Source: an uncultured Ulvibacter sp. (GTDB lineage Bacteria > Bacteroidota > Bacteroidia > Flavobacteriales > Flavobacteriaceae). Taken from it: 64,000 nucleotides of DNA. Location of the stretch: positions 157,231 through 221,230 of the forward strand of contig CALIAF010000031.1 of NCBI GenBank assembly GCA_938041335.1. Reading direction: 5' to 3'. Shown here piece by piece: positions 53,413 to 61,922 of this stretch (within the stretch, counting starts at the first letter, position 1; every line of letters starts with the position of its first letter). Below the pieces are notes generated by a model. The model saw only the letters and a list, made by a program, of their open reading frames with translations. It was not told the origin of the DNA and ran no database searches. The position numbers and the translations under genes are program-made.

Positions 53413-53980
53413 ATCATTTTTTGGGATTCAATACGAATCTTTCTTTTCAAATCTAATGAGAAGTTTTTATGTTTTAATAAACCCGATGGCATTTTGTCTC
53501 GGGTTTTTTTACGCTCTTTATTTTTTCTTATTCGGAAATATTAATTCTTGACATTTGCACCGATAGTGTTGCAGCTTTCATATTTTTTTAGAATTTTAAA
53601 CGATAGATGAAATATCGAGTACTTAATGAAATATTATTAGTACGTGGAAAAGTAAATAAAGCTTCAGTTACTATCCAAAAGTGCAGTGCTACTTCTTGAA
53701 GTGAACTTAATTAGCTACTTTATAGAATTTATACAACTACAACACAGAGGTTTATCACTACATCATTACTACAACATAAGTAAATACAACCGAAATATAA
53801 TGGCGAGGTCAATTCTCAACGATACAATCTAACTTATTGTAATATTCTGAAAAACAGCGTGGTATGAATGATATATCGATAATTTTTAGTAGTATTTTTA
53901 CCTGTATGATAATTGTATAGTGTTTTCATTATAACTTAACAACGATAATATGGTATATTGATACTCTAATTATATCCAAC
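53413..53980. other. 568-base intergenic region before the susCD operon
   Basis: It begins with the terminator of the first operon (53477-53510). The rest is AT-rich with no convincing protein gene. It carries short partial palindromes (around 53621-53647 and TATCGATA near 53876) and an ATTACTAC...ATAAGTAA stretch similar to the palindrome before the regulator. It probably holds the promoter and long leader of the susC transcript, but no strict TAnnTTTG element was found. Confidence 0.6.
53477..53510 (+). terminator. Terminator after the first glucan operon
   Basis: The arms AAACCCGA and TCGGGTTT flank a 12-base loop and are followed by a T run, 65 bases past the GH17 stop. Confidence 0.88.
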
Positions 53981-56900
53981 ATGAAGTACACATCATTTCT
54001 ATTTCTGTTTTTGCTTTTTACAGGGTCGCTTTTGGCACAAAATAAAACAGTAACCGGAACAGTCTATGAATCTTTAAGCGGACTACCACTTGGTGGGGCT
54101 ACCGTTTCAGAAAAAGGCACTAATAATGGAGCAATAACTGATTTTGACGGAAATTTTAGTCTAAACAATGTTTCGCAAAATGGTATTCTCTTAATTTCTT
54201 ATGTAGGATTTATAACTCAAGAAATAAATACTGGAGAAACTCTCGGTGCACTTAATATTCAGATGCTTGAAGATGCAGCACAATTAGATGAGGTACTTGT
54301 TGTAGGGTATGGAACACAACGTAAAAAAGAAGTTACGGGTGCTGTTGCAGTTATAGGTGCAGAAACAATAGAGGCATTAAAACCAAGAAGAATTGAAGAA
54401 GCATTACAAGGTCAAGTGGCAGGTGTAAATATTACATCTGGTTCTGGTGCACCTGGTAGCGGTTTAAATATAGCGATTAGAGGAGTTTCTACAAATGGAG
54501 ATAACAGACCTCTTATATTACTAGATGGTAATGTTATCGAAGATTTAAGTGTTGTTAATCCTGCAGATATAGAATCGATAAATATTCTTAAAGATGCAAC
54601 AGCTGGTATATATGGAGTAAGAGCTGCAAACGGAGTTATTTTAATAACTACTAAAAATGGATCTTATAATTCTGAGTTAAAGGCAGACTTTAAAGTCAAT
54701 TACGGTATCCAAGAAACGACAAGAAAAATACCTGTTTTAAATGCAACAGAGTATGCCCTACTTGTAAATGAGGCTAGAACAAATGGAGGGCAAGCCCCAT
54801 TATTTAACGATGTAGGTTCTTTGGGTCAAGGAACAGACTGGCAAGACAAGGTTTTTGAAAGTGCACCTATATATAGTGCAGATCTTACACTAAGCGGAGG
54901 GGGTGACAATTCTAAAACATCTTTTGGACTTTCAACACTTTCGCAAGACGGTATTGTAGGTGGAGATAAATCAAACTTTAGTAGATTTACAGCTCGATTA
55001 AATCATGACCGTAAAATAATTGAAAAGCTCAAGTTTAATTCTTCGATTTTACTAACACATACCAATAGACAAGCTCTTGCTGAAAACGCAATTGGATCTG
55101 TGCTTTATAATGCGTTAAATAATGCACCTACTTTTTCTGTACGTGACGCCAATGGAGACTTTACACTGGCAGAAGGTTTAGGAAACGAGGTGATTAATCC
55201 TCTAGCTCAAATAGCTAATGCTAACAATAACTCAGATGTACATAAGATTAGCGGTAGTTTTGGACTTACTTATGATGTAACAGATCATATTTCTGTTACT
55301 TCAAGATTTCAAGGTAATTATGCAGAGGTTGATGAATATAACTTTGCAAGACCTCAATTTTATGGTTCAGGAAAAGTATTTAACATCGCACGTAGCAGTG
55401 TGTTTGAAGCGCGCAATCTTTTTCGTGATTATACTTTTGATGCTTATGCGACTTATAAAAACAGTTTTGCAGATAAGCATAACGTAAACGTAACACTAGG
55501 TAATTCGGTTTTTAAAACAACGGGAAGGTTCAGGTCTTTTACTGGGTTTGATATTCCGGGTGATTTCGGCGGAAATGCTAGTATAGATAACGCTGGTGAA
55601 GTTTTTGACAATAACCTTAATGGCGGGAACACATTTGACGCTAGACTACTTTCTTACTTTGCACGAGTGCAATATGATTATGAAGGGAAATACTTGTTCT
55701 CTGGGGTAGTAAGACGTGATGGTTCCACTAAGTTTGGTCCTGATAATAAATTTGGCTTTTTCCCATCAGCATCTGCTGGTTGGATTTTAAGTGAAGAAGA
55801 CTTTCTGTCTAATAGCAATAGTATCAATTTCCTAAAACTTCGTGGTTCTTATGGAATCATTGGAAATGATAGAATTCGCGATTTTGGTTTTGAATCATTA
55901 ATTAATGGAGAAGGTGCTTATGTAATAGGTGATGAGCTTGTTATAGGTTCTGCATTAGGTAGTCTTTCAAATCCAGAAATCAAATGGGAAGAACAAAAAA
56001 CACTAGATATTGGTGTTGATGCTAAGTTTTTAAACAATAAACTGGATGTAACTTTTGATTATTTTAATAGAAGAACAGAAGATCTACTATTAACACCGCA
56101 AGTGTCTGGTATTCTTGGAGGAGCAGCTCCAGGTTCTGGTGCACCTACAGTAAATGCAGGTACTGTTGAGAATAAAGGTTTTGAGCTAAGTTTCAATTAC
56201 CGTGAGACCATATCAGAAAACTTTAAATACAATTTTAGCGTAAATGCTACTACCCTAAAAAACGAAGTGTTGTTTGTTAGCGGTGATAATGGATTTATAC
56301 CCGGCGGAGGCTTTGGTATTGGGCAAGAAGCGCCAGCACGTATGGAAGCTGGATTTGCAATGGGGTATTTTAGAGGGTTTATGACAGATGGAATATTTCA
56401 AAGTCAAGCAGAAGTAGATGCATCTCCAACATTAGATGGTACACAAGCCGGTGATCTTCGTTTTGTTGATGTGAACGGTGATGGTATTATTGATGATCTT
56501 GATAAAACGGACTTAGGAAACCCTATTCCCGAAGCAACTTTTGGAATGAACATCGGATTTACATATAAGAATTTCGATTTCCTTACATATGCTTTTGCTT
56601 CTTTAGGTAACGAAATCGTTAGAAACTATGAGCGCTTTCAACCATTAACAAACAGAACAACAGCGTATCTAGGACGATGGACGGGATCTGGTACTTCTGC
56701 AGATTTTCCTCGTCTTACAACTGCTGCGTCAAATAACACCTTGTTTTCAGACTTTTTTGTAGAAGATGGTTCTTTTATTAGAATTCAAAATATCCAATTA
56801 GGATATACCTTCTCTGAAAAACTAATAGAATCTTGGAAGATGGATGAGTTTAGACTGTATGCATCAGTGAGTAATGCATTCACATTTACAAAATATAGAG

Positions 56901-57007
56901 GTTATGATCCAACAACATCAAATGGTGCTCCTATTGGTGGCGGTATTGATGTAGGGTTTTATCCAACACCAAAAACCTATTCATTAGGTATGAATCTAAA
57001 ATTTTAA
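53981..57007 (+). CDS. susC: SusC/RagA-family TonB-linked outer membrane transporter
   Basis: The 1008-residue protein has a signal peptide (KYTSFLFLFLLFTGSLLAQ) and a carboxypeptidase-regulatory-like domain (about 22-95: VTGTVYESLSGLPLGGATVS, GILLISYVGF). The SusC TonB-box/plug follows (about 105-230: LDEVLVVGYGTQRKKEVTGAV, IEEALQGQVAGVNI, LNIAIRGVSTNGDNRPLILLDG, GIYGVRAANGVILITTK), then a 22-strand barrel ending in YSLGMNLKF. With SusD it forms a 'pedal-bin' importer for gluco-oligosaccharides, powered by TonB. It is first in the second operon; susD follows after three bases. Confidence 0.96.
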   Translation: MKYTSFLFLFLLFTGSLLAQNKTVTGTVYESLSGLPLGGATVSEKGTNNGAITDFDGNFSLNNVSQNGILLISYVGFITQEINTGETLGALNIQMLEDAAQLDEVLVVGYGTQRKKEVTGAVAVIGAETIEALKPRRIEEALQGQVAGVNITSGSGAPGSGLNIAIRGVSTNGDNRPLILLDGNVIEDLSVVNPADIESINILKDATAGIYGVRAANGVILITTKNGSYNSELKADFKVNYGIQETTRKIPVLNATEYALLVNEARTNGGQAPLFNDVGSLGQGTDWQDKVFESAPIYSADLTLSGGGDNSKTSFGLSTLSQDGIVGGDKSNFSRFTARLNHDRKIIEKLKFNSSILLTHTNRQALAENAIGSVLYNALNNAPTFSVRDANGDFTLAEGLGNEVINPLAQIANANNNSDVHKISGSFGLTYDVTDHISVTSRFQGNYAEVDEYNFARPQFYGSGKVFNIARSSVFEARNLFRDYTFDAYATYKNSFADKHNVNVTLGNSVFKTTGRFRSFTGFDIPGDFGGNASIDNAGEVFDNNLNGGNTFDARLLSYFARVQYDYEGKYLFSGVVRRDGSTKFGPDNKFGFFPSASAGWILSEEDFLSNSNSINFLKLRGSYGIIGNDRIRDFGFESLINGEGAYVIGDELVIGSALGSLSNPEIKWEEQKTLDIGVDAKFLNNKLDVTFDYFNRRTEDLLLTPQVSGILGGAAPGSGAPTVNAGTVENKGFELSFNYRETISENFKYNFSVNATTLKNEVLFVSGDNGFIPGGGFGIGQEAPARMEAGFAMGYFRGFMTDGIFQSQAEVDASPTLDGTQAGDLRFVDVNGDGIIDDLDKTDLGNPIPEATFGMNIGFTYKNFDFLTYAFASLGNEIVRNYERFQPLTNRTTAYLGRWTGSGTSADFPRLTTAASNNTLFSDFFVEDGSFIRIQNIQLGYTFSEKLIESWKMDEFRLYASVSNAFTFTKYRGYDPTTSNGAPIGGGIDVGFYPTPKTYSLGMNLKF

Positions 57008-57010
57008 TTT

Positions 57011-58501
57011 ATGATATTTCAGAAAAAAAATATTAAGATTATTCTAGTAGTACTTGCCTTAGTTGGTATAACTAGTGCTTGTAGTGATGATTTTGTGGAT
57101 ATAAATTCGCAGGATGAGAACTCTGAAGACTATTTTAACAGCGAAGCAGATTATCAAGCAGCACTTATTGGTGCATATGATTTGTTGCAAGCAAGTTACG
57201 TTAATGTAATGCTAGGGGAGATTGCTTCTAGTAATACATTATGTGGTGGTGAGAGTGCCATAGATGTGCCTGGTTTTCAGCAAATAGATGATATGACGCA
57301 TACTCCGCAAAACGATAACCTTCGAGATATATGGAACTGGATGTTTGCAGGTGTAAATAGATCAAACTATATCTTAGAGTTTAAAGACAAAACAGATTTT
57401 CCTAACAGGAGTAATGTAATAGGGCAAGCAACCTTTTTAAGAGCATACTATTATTTTGAGTTAACCAAGTTTTTTGGTGATGTTCCATTGGCAGTTGATG
57501 AGCGTTTACTTTTTGGAGATCAAAATACAGTTGATAGAACTCCAAGAGCAGAGGTGTATGCGCAAATAGAAATTGACCTGCAGTTTGCAATTGATAATTT
57601 GCCAGAAGTTCAAAGTGAAACAGGAAGAATTACTAAAGGTGCTGCTCAAGCACTACTAGGAAAAGTATTCTTATATCAAAATAAATTTGGACAAGCAGCA
57701 GTAGTACTTGATAATGTAATAGGGTCTATGAACTATGATTTAGTTGCAGATTACAGTACTTTATTTGAAAACGATAATGAGAATAATATTGAGTCTGTAT
57801 TTGAAGTGCAATATACAGATGTTGAGGGAGCAGGTTTTGGATGTTTACAATGTAGTGAAGGAAATGTCGCTGTTGGTTTTAATGGGCCAAGAACCTATAA
57901 CGGTCCACTATTTGAATCTGGTTTTAGCTTTAATGTTCCAACACAAGAAGCATATGACATCTTTGAAGATGACGATTTAAGAAAAGATATCGCGATTTTA
58001 AATATCGTAAAATTTGCAGAGGACAATACAGACTTTAACAATGGTGCTGGAGTCACTTACACAGAAGGATACGAACATACTGGGTTTTTTAATAGAAAAT
58101 ATATCCCAAGGCAAGGAGATGCAAATACGGGAGATCAGAACCTGACTAATCCAAATAATTATAGAGCGATACGTTTTGCAGATGTTCTTTTAATGGCTGC
58201 AGAGGCTCATAATAGAGGTGCAGGTATGGACGCTACGGCAAGATTATATTTAAACAGAGTAAGACTTCGTGCAGCGCAACCAGAAATAATGAGTTCTGGA
58301 TCAGAATTAACAAATGCAATCTATGATGAGCGCAAAAGAGAACTTGTAGGAGAAGGACATTTCTTTTTTGATCAAGTAAGAACAGGTAGAGCGGCGCAAG
58401 AAATTGATGGCTTTATAAATGGTAAAAACGAAATTTTCCCAATCCCACTTATTGAAATTCAATTAGCAGGAAATAGATGGGAACAAAATCCTGGATATTA
58501 A
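57011..58501 (+). CDS. susD: SusD/RagB-family outer-membrane nutrient-binding lipoprotein
   Basis: The 496-residue protein starts with a lipoprotein signal (KIILVVLALVGITSAC, Cys after ITSA). It shows the SusD pattern: NSEADYQAALIGAYDLLQ, WNWMFAGVNRSNYIL, ATFLRAYYYFELTKFFGDVPL (TPR-like), RITKGAAQALLGKVFLYQNKF, and the C-terminal IRFADVLLMAAEAHNRG, AIYDERKRELVGEGHFFFDQVR with IPLIEIQLAGNRWEQNPGY. It caps the SusC barrel and binds the glycan. It is translated three bases after susC. Confidence 0.96.
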   Translation: MIFQKKNIKIILVVLALVGITSACSDDFVDINSQDENSEDYFNSEADYQAALIGAYDLLQASYVNVMLGEIASSNTLCGGESAIDVPGFQQIDDMTHTPQNDNLRDIWNWMFAGVNRSNYILEFKDKTDFPNRSNVIGQATFLRAYYYFELTKFFGDVPLAVDERLLFGDQNTVDRTPRAEVYAQIEIDLQFAIDNLPEVQSETGRITKGAAQALLGKVFLYQNKFGQAAVVLDNVIGSMNYDLVADYSTLFENDNENNIESVFEVQYTDVEGAGFGCLQCSEGNVAVGFNGPRTYNGPLFESGFSFNVPTQEAYDIFEDDDLRKDIAILNIVKFAEDNTDFNNGAGVTYTEGYEHTGFFNRKYIPRQGDANTGDQNLTNPNNYRAIRFADVLLMAAEAHNRGAGMDATARLYLNRVRLRAAQPEIMSSGSELTNAIYDERKRELVGEGHFFFDQVRTGRAAQEIDGFINGKNEIFPIPLIEIQLAGNRWEQNPGY

Positions 58502-58511
58502 TTAAATAACT

Positions 58512-60077
58512 ATGAAAAACACAAAATTTATTTATGTCTTTCTATTAATAACAGCACTTTTTGCTAGTTGTGAGGAAGACGATCGTGATACAACATATGT
58601 CAATGATATAGCAGTTCCTGCTAATCTTGAGGTACAGGTTACTTTAACGCAAGACAATACTGGTATTGTTACATTCACTCCTTCTGGAGATAGTGTTGCT
58701 ACGTTTACATTAGAATTTGGTGACACTAGTGAACCAGTAGAAATCGTTCCTGGACAGTCAACTTCTCATGCATATGAAGAAGGAAACTATACGGTTACAG
58801 TTACAGGTACTAATTTAAACGGAGAGTCTACTTCTGTTACTCGAGAAGTAATGGTATCATTTTTTCCACCAGAAAATTTAGAAATTTCTGTAACACCAGT
58901 TTCAGGTGATGCCTTTTCTATTGATGTTTCTGCTACAGCAGATTTTGCAGTAGGTTTTGAAGTGTATTTTGGAGATGTTGTAGACGAACTGCCAACGCCG
59001 CTTATGTTAGCAGAAACCATATCGCATACGTATACAGAAGTAGGAACCTACCAATTGCGTGTAGTTGCCCTAGCAGGTGGTGCAGCAACAATAGAAGACA
59101 CGGTGGATGTGGTTATTGAAAACCCGCTATTACTGCCTATTGATTTTGAGTCTACTTCAATAGAGTATGCATTTATAGATTTTGGAGGTGCAATAACTAC
59201 CTTGATTGCTAATCCTGATGCTACAGGTGAGAATACAAGTGATAACGTTGCACAATTTTTCAAAGAAACAGATGCAGAGGTGTTTGCCGGCACAGTAATA
59301 GAACTTGGCGCACCAATAGATTTTACAGATTTACAGAGCTTTAGTATCAATTCTTGGTCTCCACTAGCTGGAGCAACGGTTAAATTAAAACTAGAGAATG
59401 GCACAGATCCTAATATTTCAGCAGAAATAGATGCTACAACGACAGTAGCAAATGAGTGGGAAACACTCTTCTTTGATTTTAGTGGAGCAGATCTTACTCA
59501 AGAATATTCTAAAGTAATTATCTTTTTTGACTTCGGAAATGTCGGGAACGGAGATACCTTCTACTTTGATAATATTGAGTTATCTGATGGTGTGCCAAAC
59601 ACAGGAGATGGTGTAACATTACCTGTTGATTTTGAGGATATGAACCTAAATTATAACCTTGAAGGATTTGGTGGATGCGAAGCAGCAGTAGAAGCGAATC
59701 CTGTAGCAGGTGGTATTAACACCAGTGCAACAGTAGGAAGAGCTCTTAAAGCAGATGCGTCAATGTGGTGGGCCGGAACAGTAGTGAATCTTGATACTCC
59801 TATAAATTTTTCGACTTCCGAAATAATTACAGTTAAAACATATTCGCCAAAGGCTGGAATCCCGGTGCTCTTAAAATTAGAAAGCCCAGATGGAAATACA
59901 TTTGTTGAGTTGGCTGTAAACACGACATTAGTAAATGAGTGGGAAGAATTAACCTGGGATTTTTCAGGAATGACAGATAATGATTTGTACACAAAAGCGG
60001 TCATCTTTTTTGAGTTTGTAACGGACCTTCCTGGAGATGGATCTACTTATTATTTTGATGATATTACTTTAAATTAA
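58512..60077 (+). CDS. PKD/CBM-like surface glycan-binding lipoprotein
   Basis: The 521-residue lipoprotein (signal FIYVFLLITALFASC) contains a PKD-like domain (about 35-115: LEFGDTSEPVEIVPGQ, HAYEEGNYTVTVTG) and an Ig-like or second PKD domain (about 117-205). Two copies of a CBM-like module follow (about 208-355 and 372-521). Each copy has a FEDxxxNY...GG start, NTS, WAGTV or FAGTV, SPxAGxPVLLKLE, EWExLxWDFSG, KxVIFFxF and YYFDDI near the end. It sits directly after susD, in the position of the SGBP (SusE-like) genes. It should bind laminarin at the surface. Its N-terminal part is similar to that of the next gene. Confidence 0.85.
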   Translation: MKNTKFIYVFLLITALFASCEEDDRDTTYVNDIAVPANLEVQVTLTQDNTGIVTFTPSGDSVATFTLEFGDTSEPVEIVPGQSTSHAYEEGNYTVTVTGTNLNGESTSVTREVMVSFFPPENLEISVTPVSGDAFSIDVSATADFAVGFEVYFGDVVDELPTPLMLAETISHTYTEVGTYQLRVVALAGGAATIEDTVDVVIENPLLLPIDFESTSIEYAFIDFGGAITTLIANPDATGENTSDNVAQFFKETDAEVFAGTVIELGAPIDFTDLQSFSINSWSPLAGATVKLKLENGTDPNISAEIDATTTVANEWETLFFDFSGADLTQEYSKVIIFFDFGNVGNGDTFYFDNIELSDGVPNTGDGVTLPVDFEDMNLNYNLEGFGGCEAAVEANPVAGGINTSATVGRALKADASMWWAGTVVNLDTPINFSTSEIITVKTYSPKAGIPVLLKLESPDGNTFVELAVNTTLVNEWEELTWDFSGMTDNDLYTKAVIFFEFVTDLPGDGSTYYFDDITLN

Positions 60078-60087
60078 AAAGATAACG

Positions 60088-61734
60088 ATGAAAAGAATCA
60101 CATTTATAATCGGAGCAATAGCAATCTTTTTTAGCAGTTGTGAAATAGACGACCCAACAATAGGAGACATTGTAGCTCCAAGCAATTTAATACTTAATGT
60201 AGATGTTGAACAAGACAATTCTGGTAATGTAACAGTTACACCAGTTGCCGATAATGCAATTAACTATCACGTATATTTTGTAGAAGATGGAGATCCGGTG
60301 GTGGTTATACCGGGAGAAACTGCAGACTATAGATACACACAGTCTGGACAGTACCAACAAATCATTCAAGTAATAGCTTATGGCAGAGGTGGCGTTAGTT
60401 CTAGTGAGACAGTTGTTATTGATTTAAATGTAACACTCACAATAGATCCAGCAATTTTAACTATGATTGCAGGCGATGGCTCAAAGAGTTGGGTTTGGGA
60501 TGCATCAAATGCAGGACATTTTGGAGTAGGAGACCCAATTGAAAATTTTCCAAATTTCTTTTCTGCAGGACCTAATGAATTGAACCCGTGTTTATATGAT
60601 GATGTTTTAATTTTTAGTTACGATGATGATGCAAATTATACTTTTGAGTTACAAGATCAAGATGCTACCTACATCAATTGGGCAGAAGTAAAAAGATTTT
60701 TTCCAGATGCAGCGCCACAAGAGTTTGTAGATGAGTGTCTTGATATTGAAGACCAAATAGAACTAATGACCAACTTTGTGATTATTGAGAACCCAGAAAC
60801 TGGGGCCTTAGATTTTGATGTTGAGAATAGTACAATGTCATATTGGTCGGGATCTATGGAATATGTAATTACTGAGTTAACAGCAAACAAGTTAACAGTA
60901 AGAGGATTACAAGAACCTTTTGATCCATCAGGTGGTCTATTAGCATGGTACCACACATTTGTTCCAGAAGGGGGCGGTGATAATCCACCACCAACGGCTT
61001 GTGATTCTGGCGCAACTGGCGCAACTGGAAGCGGGAACAATGATGTGCTAGTTTGGGCAGATGAGTTTGATATAGATGGGGAGCCTTGTTCTGGTAACTG
61101 GTCTTATAATACTGGTACTGGAAACAACGGATGGGGTAATGGAGAGACGCAGTTTTACACAGACAGAGCGGAAAATATTGTAGTAGAAAATGGAGAGCTA
61201 AAAATTACAGCTAAGAGAGAAGATTTTAATGGAAGCGAGTTTACATCTTCACGAATTGTCTCCCAGGATAAATTTGAATTCACATTTGGTAAAGTTGAAA
61301 TGCGAGCAAAATTACCTTCTGGAGGTGGAACATGGCCGGCCCTTTGGATGCTTGGTGCAGATTTTGAAACAAATCCTTGGCCTGCAGCGGGAGAAATTGA
61401 TATTATGGAGCATGTTGGGAACAGTCAGGATGAGATTTTTGCAACCCTTCATTACCCTGGAGCGTCAGGTGGAGATGCAATGAGTAGTTCTACAATTATC
61501 CCAGGAGCATCAGATGATTACCATGTCTATAGTGTGGACTGGACCGTAGATGAGATAAGATTTGCTGTTGATGGGACTGCCTTTTACGTGTTTCCAAATA
61601 GCGGTAACCTTCCTTTTGATAAAGACTTTTTCTTAATTTTTAATGTAGCCATGGGAGGTTCTTTTGGTGGCCCTATCGATCCTGCATTCACAGAATCTTC
61701 ATTGTTTGTTGATTATGTAAGAATATACCAATAA
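60088..61734 (+). CDS. PKD-containing GH16 laminarinase lipoprotein
   Basis: The 548-residue lipoprotein (signal KRITFIIGAIAIFFSSC) has an N-terminal PKD-like domain (about 33-112) and a middle domain (about 125-300, GDGSKSWVWDASNAGHFGVG, YTFELQDQDATYINW) of a kind seen in Bacteroidota laminarinases, possibly carbohydrate-binding. The GH16 catalytic domain follows (about 310-548) with WSYNTGTGNNGWGNGETQFY, KVEMRAKLPSGGGTWPALWML and the motif GEIDIMEHVG (Glu436, Asp438, Glu441), closing with IFNVAMGGSFGG and VDYVRIYQ. It should be anchored on the cell surface and cut internal beta-1,3 bonds. It follows the SGBP gene by ten bases. Confidence 0.92.
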   Translation: MKRITFIIGAIAIFFSSCEIDDPTIGDIVAPSNLILNVDVEQDNSGNVTVTPVADNAINYHVYFVEDGDPVVVIPGETADYRYTQSGQYQQIIQVIAYGRGGVSSSETVVIDLNVTLTIDPAILTMIAGDGSKSWVWDASNAGHFGVGDPIENFPNFFSAGPNELNPCLYDDVLIFSYDDDANYTFELQDQDATYINWAEVKRFFPDAAPQEFVDECLDIEDQIELMTNFVIIENPETGALDFDVENSTMSYWSGSMEYVITELTANKLTVRGLQEPFDPSGGLLAWYHTFVPEGGGDNPPPTACDSGATGATGSGNNDVLVWADEFDIDGEPCSGNWSYNTGTGNNGWGNGETQFYTDRAENIVVENGELKITAKREDFNGSEFTSSRIVSQDKFEFTFGKVEMRAKLPSGGGTWPALWMLGADFETNPWPAAGEIDIMEHVGNSQDEIFATLHYPGASGGDAMSSSTIIPGASDDYHVYSVDWTVDEIRFAVDGTAFYVFPNSGNLPFDKDFFLIFNVAMGGSFGGPIDPAFTESSLFVDYVRIYQ

Positions 61735-61802
61735 GAAGAAAATGTAAGCCAATAACATGGAAGTTATAAATAAAAATTAGGTGTATTTACAATACATTTT
61801 AG

Positions 61803-61910
61803 GTTTTAGCCAACCTAGTAATAGAAGCAGGTTTTGGAGGCCATGATGCAGATGAAAGTGTTTTACCGCAATAGTATTTAATAGATTATATAAAAGTGTT
61901 TACTAATTAA
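61803..61910 (+). pseudogene. Remnant of the 3' end of a second GH16 gene
   Basis: In one frame the stretch reads VLANLVIEAGFGGHDADE, then SVLPQ, an in-frame TAG, YLIDYIKVFTN and a stop. This matches the closing strands of GH16 laminarinases (FNVAMGGSFGG ... VDYVRIYQ in the gene before it). The frame is closed by a TAG at 61800-61802, no start is visible, and the rest of the catalytic domain is missing. It is best read as the decayed end of a GH16 copy lost by deletion between two retained genes. Confidence 0.65.
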
Positions 61911-61922
61911 TAATTAAAAATC

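Noticed and set aside
59048..59404. Long antisense open frames across the SGBP, GH16 and multimodular genes (also at 60669-61040, 61907-62317, 62444-62872 and 63539-63832)
   Set aside because: They lie opposite strongly supported genes, have low-complexity Ser/Thr/Pro/Ala-rich products and no domain pattern; they arise from codon bias of the real genes.
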